Shown: one piece after another, positions 1 through 7,905 of the stretch
Position numbering within the stretch: position 1 is the stretch's first letter
Layout of the letters: every line of letters starts with the position of its first letter
NCBI GenBank assembly: GCA_001785355.1
Contig: MFTQ01000010.1
Span: forward strand, 1-34,973
Direction of reading: 5' to 3'
Length of the DNA stretch: 34,973 nucleotides
From: Candidatus Nomurabacteria bacterium RIFCSPHIGHO2_01_FULL_41_71
GTDB taxonomy: Bacteria > Patescibacteriota > Minisyncoccia > Phycocordibacterales > UBA9973
The notes under the pieces: generated by a model
What the model saw: only the letters and a program-made list of their open reading frames with translations
What the model was told of the DNA's origin: nothing
Database searches by the model: none
Program-made: the position numbers and the translations under genes

Positions 1-357
1 ACCGGAGCCGATTCTCTCAACGCCCCAAGCGTTCTCAAGCTCGGCATCCACCGCGTAGACCGTTCCGTCTAATTCAACGGCGGTTATATTTGGATTGTTC
101 AATAATCCCTGTATCGCTGCCTCTGGAACGCTCGCGGCTACGGCAGGAACAATCGTATAACTAAATCTCACTGTTCCTCCGGCGCGCTCAACAATTGCGC
201 GTTCGGCAACGCCGGGGGTTTTATCAAAACTGACAAAAACATCAATTTTATTGTTGCTTGCCGCTTGAACTTGTGAGTTTGTCGGTCCAATTACTCCGAC
301 AGCCGCCATGCTAAATACAACACCTAAAATAAACGAATACGATAGAATTTTTTTCAT
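1..357 (-). CDS. Subtilisin-like (S8) serine protease, N-terminal part (signal peptide + propeptide); truncated by window edge
   Basis: My translation of the minus strand: MKKILSYSFILGVVFSMAAVGVIGPTNSQVQA...VDVFVSFDKTPG-like propeptide...ELENAWGVERIGSG; the AWGVERIG(S/A)G motif is typical of the start of subtilase mature domains. Not in the ORF track because it runs off the edge. Confidence 0.75.
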   Translation of the reverse strand, partial: MKKILSYSFILGVVFSMAAVGVIGPTNSQVQAASNNKIDVFVSFDKTPGVAERAIVERAGGTVRFSYTIVPAVAASVPEAAIQGLLNNPNITAVELDGTVYAVDAELENAWGVERIGSG

Positions 358-449
358 AGAATTAACCTTTGTTATTTAATAATTATTGTTAATAGGCCTT
401 TGTACTTTTAATATATCAAATTCTACAAATCGCGCAATAGCAAAAAGAC

Positions 450-477
450 GGTTGGTTGGTTGGTTGGTTGGTTGGTT
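450..477. repeat. Tetranucleotide microsatellite (GTTG)~7 upstream of the S8 protease gene
   Basis: gttggttggttggttggttggttggttt read directly. Confidence 0.95.
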
Positions 478-704
478 TGCGCCGTTTATTGTATGACGTT
501 AGAACCTCTTTGTTAATACCCAATGTGTGTTCTGGATTAAGAGTCGTTGAATTGTGGTAATGGTTGAGGGATACAAGAGTCCTCTCTAATGAAAGAATAC
601 TCTATCCACAATAGAATTACCAATCCCAATAGAACCCCCTCTTACACCTCACTCTCTAGGATGTTAACAAAGTTAATGACGTTAAAAGAAATAAAAAAAT
701 AGCT

Positions 705-869
705 GTGCCTTTGAGTACTCAAAGAATGGAAGAAATTTTTAATGAACTAGGAAGACAGGGCTGGAGTCTGTGTGAGACGGTTCCACTTGTCACTAATGTT
801 GCTCATGCTTTTCGTTATGGTACTCGGACTACAGCAGTTCAGTTTATTTTCCAGCGAGCGATTTTGTGA
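705..869 (+). CDS. Small DUF4177-like protein (54 aa, GTG start) or remnant
   Basis: Translation VPLSTQRMEEIFNELGRQGWSLCETVPLVTNVAHAFRYGTRTTAVQFIFQRAIL resembles the LNELGxEGWEL...FIFKR pattern of DUF4177; below the ORF-track length cutoff. Confidence 0.45.
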   Translation: MPLSTQRMEEIFNELGRQGWSLCETVPLVTNVAHAFRYGTRTTAVQFIFQRAIL

Positions 870-1011
870 ATCCTCATCTTTCAACTTAATAGTGCTTTAC
901 GAGTTTATATAGTAAATTCCATAGAACTGTGTTTTGGATTAACATCTACATATAACAACTAGGATAGAATATGTACTCAAATTGCCCTGCGGGTTTCTAC
1001 GATCACATAAA

Positions 1012-1038
1012 TATGTGCTAGGCAAGACCTAGCACATA
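1012..1038 (-). terminator. Hairpin directly downstream of the thioredoxin-like gene
   Basis: TATGTGCTAGG-CAAGA-CCTAGCACATA, 11-bp perfect arms; weak T tract. Confidence 0.5.
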
Positions 1039-1039
1039 C

Positions 1040-1693
1040 CTACAATTCAAAAGACTTAGTCACTTTTGCTTCCAGTTCTTCAATCCCGTGAAATCCAGTC
1101 ATGACATCATCATCCACCACCATAGCCGGCAGTTTGGTATCTTTTATCTTATATATATTTATCATTGCGTCCACGGCGGAGAGACCAATCGAAAAATCAA
1201 ATGAATATACACGCAACTCTCTATATTTATCCCGTAAAAGAGAAAGCGTCAAGGCTTGTCGTTCACACTCACCGCAATATTCACGGTTCGTGTAAAAATA
1301 AAGTATAAAAGCGGCTTTGGTTCCGCAACGGGCGGAAATTTTCTTCTGAAGCAGGTAATCTTTGATTTCCAAAAGAGAATAATACTTTTTCAGATAGGCG
1401 ACTTCGTCGTCGTTGCCCAGATTGCTCTCGCCCCATTCCAACTTTCGGCCAAGTTCGTCTAATTCGTCGGACAGGGCCAGACCAGAGGTATTCTTGCAAG
1501 AAAGTTCCGAAAGCAGGGAAAATTCCGTTTCCGAAGAAAGAATATTGATGGCAATCTGATCTTGGATGGATTTTAGTTCCGCTATTTTTCTGCTTCCGAA
1601 ATAATTGCTCAAATATACAGCTGTCATAAAAAGAAAAACAGTGATAAAAAAAACAATTATATATTTTTTCCAATCAAGTAATCCGGAATTCAT
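1040..1693 (-). CDS. Membrane-anchored thioredoxin-fold protein (CGEC motif)
   Basis: N-terminal TM segment; FILYFYTNREYCGECERQ resembles a thioredoxin active-site strand-CxxC. Confidence 0.6.
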   Translation of the reverse strand: MNSGLLDWKKYIIVFFITVFLFMTAVYLSNYFGSRKIAELKSIQDQIAINILSSETEFSLLSELSCKNTSGLALSDELDELGRKLEWGESNLGNDDEVAYLKKYYSLLEIKDYLLQKKISARCGTKAAFILYFYTNREYCGECERQALTLSLLRDKYRELRVYSFDFSIGLSAVDAMINIYKIKDTKLPAMVVDDDVMTGFHGIEELEAKVTKSFEL

Positions 1694-1724
1694 GATTCGT
1701 AATTCATGGTTTCTAATTTATCTT

Positions 1725-2969
1725 CTATTTCCAAACCGGCACCACTGAAAAAATAGTGTTCCAAACGGCTTTCAATATCCAAAAAGGGGCAATCAAAGCA
1801 AAAATGGGGAAATAATAAAGCATTTCCGGAGAAAATTTCCATCTGTCTTCAGATATCTTTCTGCCGAAAAGTATGGAAAAAAGCACAATAAAATATATTA
1901 TTGCCATCAAAAAAAACGGGGTCTTGGCGCTAAAAAAATACGGATCAAAAGCGCCAGTCATTGCTGATAAATTCAATCCCGCCGTCTGAAAATAAATAAA
2001 TTTGGAATGCAGAAAGGCGCCGACATTGTATATTATTTTCCCGAACAAAAACCCCACGGCAATCACGGAAATGATGCCGGTGGGCAAAGTGAAAAAAGCA
2101 AAATTCCCGTATCGTTTCTTAAAAATAACATCTCGATAATCAATGGTGTTATTTATAAATCCATATATCCAGCGCAATCTCTGGCGAAAAAGTTTCTCCA
2201 AAGTGGAAGGGGAAGACGTATAAACATATGCGTCGTGGCAATGCCCGATTTTATAATAATTTTTTTGCATTCTATAAGCAATCTCCATGTCCTCGGTATT
2301 GTGCGCGTGGCGATAAGGACCCAAATCATCAAATACCTTCTTGCGAAATATGGTAAGCGGTCCGGGAGTGACATTGATGGCTCCCATGAATCCAAACATC
2401 TTCTTCATATATACACCCATGTAATACTCTACGGTTTGGATATTTTGAATGAAATTCTTCGGATTATAAATAGTAACTGAAGGCGCTACCGCCATAAGCG
2501 AAGCATCTTCTTCAAAATAACTCATAATCCGAACCAGAGACTCCGGGTGGGCGATAGAATCGGCATCCAGGCATCCGAAAAATTCCGTCTCGGTATGCTC
2601 CAGTCCCAAGTTAAGCGCGGTATGTTTACCTCCATTTTCTTTTCTGAAAAGCTTTATATTGGAATAATGCGAAAACCGACACAAGGCCCGCCAAGTGCCG
2701 TCCGTCGATCCGTCATCCACAAGAAATATTTTGAGTTTTTCTTTCGGATAATTGATACCAAGCAGAGATCTCACTGTTTTATAAATAGTTCTTTCTTCAT
2801 TATAAGCGGGCACAATCACGGTCACAAACGGATATTTGGAAAGAACGGTTCCGCCTCTGCGAACCGTTAACCCCCCTCTATTTTCCAGAAAAGTCACAAA
2901 TAAAAAAACCTGCACATACACGGACAAAAAGACAAATATCTGAAACACAAAGACGGGGATGTTTTCCAT
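1725..2969 (-). CDS. Family 2 glycosyltransferase (processive type, membrane)
   Basis: VTVIVPAYNEE, LVDDGSTDGT, CLDADS, NTEDME, RQRLRW (QxxRW-like), C-terminal TM segments. Confidence 0.9.
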   Translation of the reverse strand: MENIPVFVFQIFVFLSVYVQVFLFVTFLENRGGLTVRRGGTVLSKYPFVTVIVPAYNEERTIYKTVRSLLGINYPKEKLKIFLVDDGSTDGTWRALCRFSHYSNIKLFRKENGGKHTALNLGLEHTETEFFGCLDADSIAHPESLVRIMSYFEEDASLMAVAPSVTIYNPKNFIQNIQTVEYYMGVYMKKMFGFMGAINVTPGPLTIFRKKVFDDLGPYRHAHNTEDMEIAYRMQKNYYKIGHCHDAYVYTSSPSTLEKLFRQRLRWIYGFINNTIDYRDVIFKKRYGNFAFFTLPTGIISVIAVGFLFGKIIYNVGAFLHSKFIYFQTAGLNLSAMTGAFDPYFFSAKTPFFLMAIIYFIVLFSILFGRKISEDRWKFSPEMLYYFPIFALIAPFWILKAVWNTIFSVVPVWK

Positions 2970-3012
2970 AAGACATCCGAATCATATCATTCTCGAATCA
3001 AAAAACCAAGCT

Positions 3013-3333
3013 TTACTGAACGCTTCCCTGCGCCTTCTCGTCCATACAGACGGTACACACTCCGTCTTTGCACCCTCTGCATCTGCCCCAATGAGACATA
3101 AATATTTTTTTAACAGCGGCAACTCCGACCAATATATATACGATAGACTCAAGAACCGGCACGGAGCCAAGAAGCATATTGATCACATTCCAAGATTCCA
3201 TGCTTCCCAAAAGCGCGCCAAGGCCCACCAGACCCCAGTTCAAGCCTCCCACAATAAGTAAAACTTTGCCGACCCAAAAAATTCCGCCCATACCTCTGCT
3301 TCCATGACCACAACCACAATTTGAATGACACAT
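3013..3333 (-). CDS. DUF378-family small membrane protein with Cys-rich termini
   Basis: LLIVGGLNWGLVGLGALLG...VYILVGVAAV typical DUF378 pattern; CxxxCxC N-terminus and CRGCKDGVCTVC C-terminus. Confidence 0.75.
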   Translation of the reverse strand: MCHSNCGCGHGSRGMGGIFWVGKVLLIVGGLNWGLVGLGALLGSMESWNVINMLLGSVPVLESIVYILVGVAAVKKIFMSHWGRCRGCKDGVCTVCMDEKAQGSVQ

Positions 3334-3386
3334 AATTTTTAAAGTTTAATGTTAATACATCAATTATATATTTACAATCAAGAAAA

Positions 3387-3415
3387 TTGCAAGTCGTGGA
3401 AAATACCTGTATAAT
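3387..3415 (+). promoter_or_regulatory. Sigma70-type promoter of dsbA-like gene (TTGCAA-17-TATAAT)
   Basis: TTGCAA 3387-3392, TATAAT 3410-3415, 17-nt spacer; expected TSS coincides with ATG 3423. Confidence 0.75.
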
Positions 3416-3422
3416 GTCCACC

Positions 3423-4112
3423 ATGCAAAACAATAAACAAATGGCAGGCGCGATTATCCTGGCGGGAGTAATCATCGCCGGAGCAATTTTGTTGAAAGGC
3501 AATACTATCCGTCCCCCCGGGGGGCAAGCAGAAAATTTCGGAAATTCAGGCAATCCACCGGAAATAAATATACGGGCGGTATCGGAAAAAGATCATATTT
3601 GGGGAGATAAAAACGCAAAAGTGGTGGTGGTAGAATATTCAGATACGGAATGTCCTTTTTGTAAAATTTTCCATGCGACTATGCACCGAATAGTGGAAGA
3701 AAACAAAGGCAAAGTGGCTTGGGTCTATAGGCATTATCCTATCCCCGAACTCCATTCTAAAGCACCTCGACAAGCCGAAGCGACCGAATGCGCCTATGAG
3801 CAAGGCGGAAATGACGCTTTTTGGAAATATATAGACAGAATTTTTGTCATTACTCCTTCCAACAACGGTCTCCCGGATGAAGAATTAACCAATATAGCGG
3901 AATATTTGGGATTTAACACTTCTTCTTTTTATACTTGCCTTGAAAGCGGAAAATATAAAAATAAAGTGGAAAGCGACATCGCCGACGGAAAACAAGCCAA
4001 AGTGAACGGCACTCCTTCGTCTTATATATTGGTAAACGGCAAAGTGGTGGATCTCATCCCCGGAGCACAACCATATGAAACGGTGATAGAGAAGTTGAAC
4101 GCAATAAAATAA
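3423..4112 (+). CDS. DsbA/thioredoxin_4-family thiol:disulfide oxidoreductase, N-terminal membrane anchor
   Basis: VVVEYSDTECPFCKIFHATMHRI (CPFC), VNGTPSSYILVNGK cis-Pro loop; start moved to ATG 3423 because the tracked TTG start lies in the -35 box. Confidence 0.85.
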   Translation: MQNNKQMAGAIILAGVIIAGAILLKGNTIRPPGGQAENFGNSGNPPEINIRAVSEKDHIWGDKNAKVVVVEYSDTECPFCKIFHATMHRIVEENKGKVAWVYRHYPIPELHSKAPRQAEATECAYEQGGNDAFWKYIDRIFVITPSNNGLPDEELTNIAEYLGFNTSSFYTCLESGKYKNKVESDIADGKQAKVNGTPSSYILVNGKVVDLIPGAQPYETVIEKLNAIK

Positions 4113-4165
4113 AAAAAATAATATTCACTCTTACACATCTTATTAAAATCAAAATTAGTAAATAA

Positions 4166-4201
4166 TTACCACAATAGACACGGCCGTTGTTATTATGGTA
4201 A
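4166..4201. repeat. 36-bp palindrome, cassette 1, upstream copy (covers most of the promoter)
   Basis: TTACCACAATAGACACGG|CCGTTGTTATTATGGTAA, 14/18 paired; overlaps TAGACA (4175-4180) and TAATAT (4199-4204), 18-nt spacer. Confidence 0.85.
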
Positions 4202-4210
4202 TATAACAAT

Positions 4211-4771
4211 ATGCGTTTAATTGACCAAGAATCAAATTCCGGAAAAATAATCCGCGCTCTCGGATATGGAATGGGTATATCTGTAGCTTTATCTAATAGG
4301 GGGACAAGTTATAAAATGACAAAAATGTTAGTTAAAGAAATTTTTGGTTTAAATAAAAAACCCGAAAATTATTCTAGATATTTTTCTAAATTAAGAAAAC
4401 AAAAACTTTTATACATTAAAAAGATTGGGGGTGATCATATTGTATCTCTTACAGAGAGGGGTGAGGAAATTTTGTTAAGATTTAATTACGAAAATTTAGA
4501 AATAAAAGAAAGAAAAATATGGGATAGAAATTTTCGTATGGTTATTTTTGATATTCCAGAGACTAAAAGAAATGCTAGGGACTCACTGCGAGAAAAAATG
4601 AAAGAGTTGGGTTTGGTAAAGTTCAACGATAGTGTTTGGGTATACCCGTATCCCTGCCAAAAAGAAATTGATTTTGTCGCCAATTATTGGAAGATAGGAA
4701 AGTATGTACATTTCGCTTTGGTCAGAGACATCACAAATAAAGATTATTTAGAAAAATATTTCAATTTATAA
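4211..4771 (+). CDS. PaaX-like protein: winged-HTH-like region + Cas2-like (PaaX central) domain, paralog 1
   Basis: YSRYFSKLRKQKLLYIKK...ISLTERGEE-like wing; RMVIFDIPETKRNARDSLREKMKELGLVKFNDSVWVYPYPC is the Cas2-like core. Confidence 0.75.
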   Translation: MRLIDQESNSGKIIRALGYGMGISVALSNRGTSYKMTKMLVKEIFGLNKKPENYSRYFSKLRKQKLLYIKKIGGDHIVSLTERGEEILLRFNYENLEIKERKIWDRNFRMVIFDIPETKRNARDSLREKMKELGLVKFNDSVWVYPYPCQKEIDFVANYWKIGKYVHFALVRDITNKDYLEKYFNL

Positions 4772-4802
4772 ACCATTTTATGTCTTTATCATTATTTTTT
4801 TA

Positions 4803-4838
4803 TTACCATAATAACCACGGCCGTGATTATTATGGTAA
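4803..4838. repeat. 36-bp palindrome, cassette 1, downstream copy
   Basis: TTACCATAATAACCACGG|CCGTGATTATTATGGTAA, 17/18 paired. Confidence 0.95.
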
Positions 4839-4878
4839 TTTCAATTTAATTAGTATAGTACTTGCTTTTTTGTGACTA

Positions 4879-4923
4879 AAAAACTACTTTGACTATTTGT
4901 TTCCTTTAGTCAAAGTAGTTTTT
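4879..4923. terminator. Rho-independent terminator of rpoD, one arm inside the last codons
   Basis: AAAAACTACTTTGACTA...TAGTCAAAGTAGTTTTT, 17-bp perfect arms, 11-nt loop; rpoD stop at 4906-4908. Confidence 0.85.
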
Positions 4924-6090
4924 CAGTCTTGAAATTTTATCGTGCTGACGAAGCTTTTCATGCACTTTTGCCTCGATTTGACGGATTCGTTCCCGAGTAA
5001 CTCCGAACTCTTCGCCCACCCGCTCCAGGGTATGCTGAATGCCATCGATAAGTCCATAGCGCATCTCCAAAATTTTACGCTCTTTGGAATTAAGCTCATC
5101 CAAAACTTCTTTGATTTGATCGGAAAGAATACGCCTCGAGGATTCTTGATCCGGACGCAGAATCTTGTCGTCGGGAATGAAATTCTCCAAAGTTGATTTA
5201 TCGTCATCGTCTCCGACCGGAGACTCGAGCGAAACCGTTTCCTGGGAAATATTTTCAATCACATGAATTTTCTCCACCGGAATACCCATTTCGGTGGCAA
5301 TCTCTTCCGCCAGAGGTTCGCGTCCCAAATCTTGAGAGAGCCTGCGATGCACTTGCTTGTATTTGGAAATAGTCTCCACCATATGCACCGGAATACGAAT
5401 GGTTCTCGACTGGTCCGCCAAGGCGCGGGTAATAGACTGACGAATCCACCAAGTGGCGTAAGTGGAAAATTTATATCCCTTAGTCCAATCAAATTTTTCC
5501 ACCGCCTTAAAAAGACCTAGATTTCCTTCTTGGATAAGATCAAGCAAAGTCAGATTCGCGGAGCGACCGACATATTTTTTGGCAATAGAGACTACAAGAC
5601 GCAAGTTGGCTCGAGCAAGCAGATTGGTCGCTTCTATATCCCCTTTTTCTATTCTTTTGGCCAGTTCTCTTTCTTCGCTCGCATGGATCAGCGGATACTG
5701 CCCTATCTCTTTGAGATACATCTGGATCGAATCATACATGCCGGACTTGTTCAAATCCTTATCCGAGATATCCACATCTAGATTGAGCAGATTTCCTCCC
5801 TCCAACACATCAATGCCGGAAGTGGCGAATTTCTCATACAGCTCGTCCAGAAACAAAATATTATTTTCGATATCCGGGATAGTTTTTAAAATTTCATCAT
5901 AGGTAATAAACCCCCTTTTTCTTCCTTTTTCGACAAGGGTGGCCGCAAAGCGTTCTAGGGATTCCTGTTTTTTCTCCGAGACGGTCAGCCTTTTCGCAAA
6001 CTTTTTCGCCTTGACGGCTTTTTTTTGTTTCGTCCGACGTTTTAACTTTTTTGATAATTTAGGCTTTTTATTTTTTTTCTTCTTTTTCAT
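4906..6090 (-). CDS. rpoD: RNA polymerase primary sigma factor
   Basis: [59 protein letters not shown]. Confidence 0.97.
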   Translation of the reverse strand: MKKKKKNKKPKLSKKLKRRTKQKKAVKAKKFAKRLTVSEKKQESLERFAATLVEKGRKRGFITYDEILKTIPDIENNILFLDELYEKFATSGIDVLEGGNLLNLDVDISDKDLNKSGMYDSIQMYLKEIGQYPLIHASEERELAKRIEKGDIEATNLLARANLRLVVSIAKKYVGRSANLTLLDLIQEGNLGLFKAVEKFDWTKGYKFSTYATWWIRQSITRALADQSRTIRIPVHMVETISKYKQVHRRLSQDLGREPLAEEIATEMGIPVEKIHVIENISQETVSLESPVGDDDDKSTLENFIPDDKILRPDQESSRRILSDQIKEVLDELNSKERKILEMRYGLIDGIQHTLERVGEEFGVTRERIRQIEAKVHEKLRQHDKISRLKNYFD

Positions 6091-6099
6091 AATTTTATT

Positions 6100-7872
6100 T
6101 TATTTTTTTAAACGACCGCTTTTAATATTTTGTATTTTCTGATTTATTTCGGCTATCTCTTTTAAAATTTCGCTTGATTTATCCGCTTCCCCCGCGCTCT
6201 CAACCAGACCAAGTTCCCGCATTTTTGTTTCCAGTTTTTCCTTTAAACATTCCACTTGCAGGTGAAGCAGCATTTCTTCCAAATCTTTGTCAAAGGGAGC
6301 GCTTCCGTAAAAAACTTCGGCTTCAAAAATCAGGTTTTCCTTTTCCTTCCCGTAAGTTTCCAAAAGCTCTTCCGGTTTCCTGCCTAAAACTTCGGAAATT
6401 TCCAGAAGTATTCGATCCGTATCTGTCTTTTCTTCGGGTAGACTTTTCTGCCAGAAAACAACCCCCAGTAATCTGCGTATTATATAATCTTGGCGTCGCA
6501 TTATGCCGGAATCCGGAGAAGCAATTCCCGATTCAGATTCTCCGTGTTTCTCCCCCATCATCCGATCCTTTTCTATTTTTTTTAAATCTTCCTCCAGGGC
6601 GGAAAGAGGCACGGAAGCGAGATCGCTTATTTTTTTAAGGAAATAGGATTTTTCGATAGCACTCGAAAGAGAATCCACATAAGGCAAGATTTTTTCTTTG
6701 ATGATTCGACCGGCTTTACGCATATCTCCGCCGGCATCTTTCAAAGCTCCATTCAGCAAGAATTCAATCAAGTGTTTTGAGTTTTTTATCGCTTCTTTCC
6801 AAGACGGCGCGCCATCCCTGGATATCAGATCGGCTGGATCGGACCCTTCCGGAAGATTTGCCACTTTCACGTCCATGCCAAGAGAAAGAGCGATCTTACC
6901 CGCTCGCGCGGTCGCGGTCATTCCCGCCTTATCCGAGTCAAAAGCCAGCACTAGATTGTCGGACAGGCGACGAATAAGCCCCAAATTCGATACTACATTT
7001 TCTTTGGATACTTCCGTATCAGAGAGAGCGGTTCCGCTTGTAGCTACGGTATTTCTGAACATGGCCTGATGCGACAATACCAAGTCCATCTGTCCTTCCA
7101 CCAGAATGGAAAAATTATTTTTTCTGATCGATTCCTTGGCCTTGTCTAGACCATAAAGCACGGAAGATTTTTTAAAAATAAGGGTTTCCGGAGAGTTTAA
7201 ATATTTTGCGCTTTTTCCATCGTCTTTAAAGATTCTTCCCGAAAAAGCAATCACTCTTCCGCCCGAATCGGAAATCGGGAATATGATTCTGTTGCGAAAA
7301 CGATCATAGAATCCCCCGGAGGATGAACCTTTCTCGCTTTTTTTTGTCAATCCGGCTTTTTCTATTTCGCTGTCGGAAAATCCTTTTTTTTTCAGATAAT
7401 CGTATAAATCCCTCCATTCTTCTTTTGCAAAACCGATTCTGAATTCCTTGACGCTCTGCTCCGCAAGTCCGCGCGATTTCAAATATTCCATTGCTTCCCG
7501 TTGATGAGACAAATTGTCGATAAAGCGCAAAGTAGCGGCCTCCATAACCAAGAGCAATTTTTCTTTTTCGTCTTTTTTCTCGACTGAATAATCGCCAAGC
7601 TTCACTCCCGCCCTATCCGCAAGCATTTTTAACGCTCCTTTGAAATCAAGTCCTTCAAAATTCTCCACAAAAGAAAAAATATCTCCGGAAGCTCCGCAAC
7701 CAAAGCAGTAATACGTGCCGCGATCCGGCGAAACAAAAAAAGACGGGGTCTTCTCATTGTGAAACGGGCATTTGGCTTTCAAATTCACACCCGCTTTATC
7801 CAACTTTATATAAGATGAAACCACGTCTTCGATGGAAAGCTTTTCTTTGATTTTCTGTACGGGTGAGCTCAT
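6100..7872 (-). CDS. dnaG: DNA primase
   Basis: CPFHNEKTPSFFVSPDRGTYYCFGCGASGD zinc finger; VEGQMDLVLSHQAM TOPRIM; FDSDKAG. Confidence 0.97.
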   Translation of the reverse strand: MSSPVQKIKEKLSIEDVVSSYIKLDKAGVNLKAKCPFHNEKTPSFFVSPDRGTYYCFGCGASGDIFSFVENFEGLDFKGALKMLADRAGVKLGDYSVEKKDEKEKLLLVMEAATLRFIDNLSHQREAMEYLKSRGLAEQSVKEFRIGFAKEEWRDLYDYLKKKGFSDSEIEKAGLTKKSEKGSSSGGFYDRFRNRIIFPISDSGGRVIAFSGRIFKDDGKSAKYLNSPETLIFKKSSVLYGLDKAKESIRKNNFSILVEGQMDLVLSHQAMFRNTVATSGTALSDTEVSKENVVSNLGLIRRLSDNLVLAFDSDKAGMTATARAGKIALSLGMDVKVANLPEGSDPADLISRDGAPSWKEAIKNSKHLIEFLLNGALKDAGGDMRKAGRIIKEKILPYVDSLSSAIEKSYFLKKISDLASVPLSALEEDLKKIEKDRMMGEKHGESESGIASPDSGIMRRQDYIIRRLLGVVFWQKSLPEEKTDTDRILLEISEVLGRKPEELLETYGKEKENLIFEAEVFYGSAPFDKDLEEMLLHLQVECLKEKLETKMRELGLVESAGEADKSSEILKEIAEINQKIQNIKSGRLKK

Positions 7873-7905
7873 AAAAAATTATATTCGTACCGCTCATTAA
7901 TTTTT

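Noticed and set aside
3387-3422. TTG start of the DsbA-like ORF in the track
   Set aside because: It coincides with the -35 hexamer of a near-consensus promoter; ATG 3423 fits the predicted TSS.
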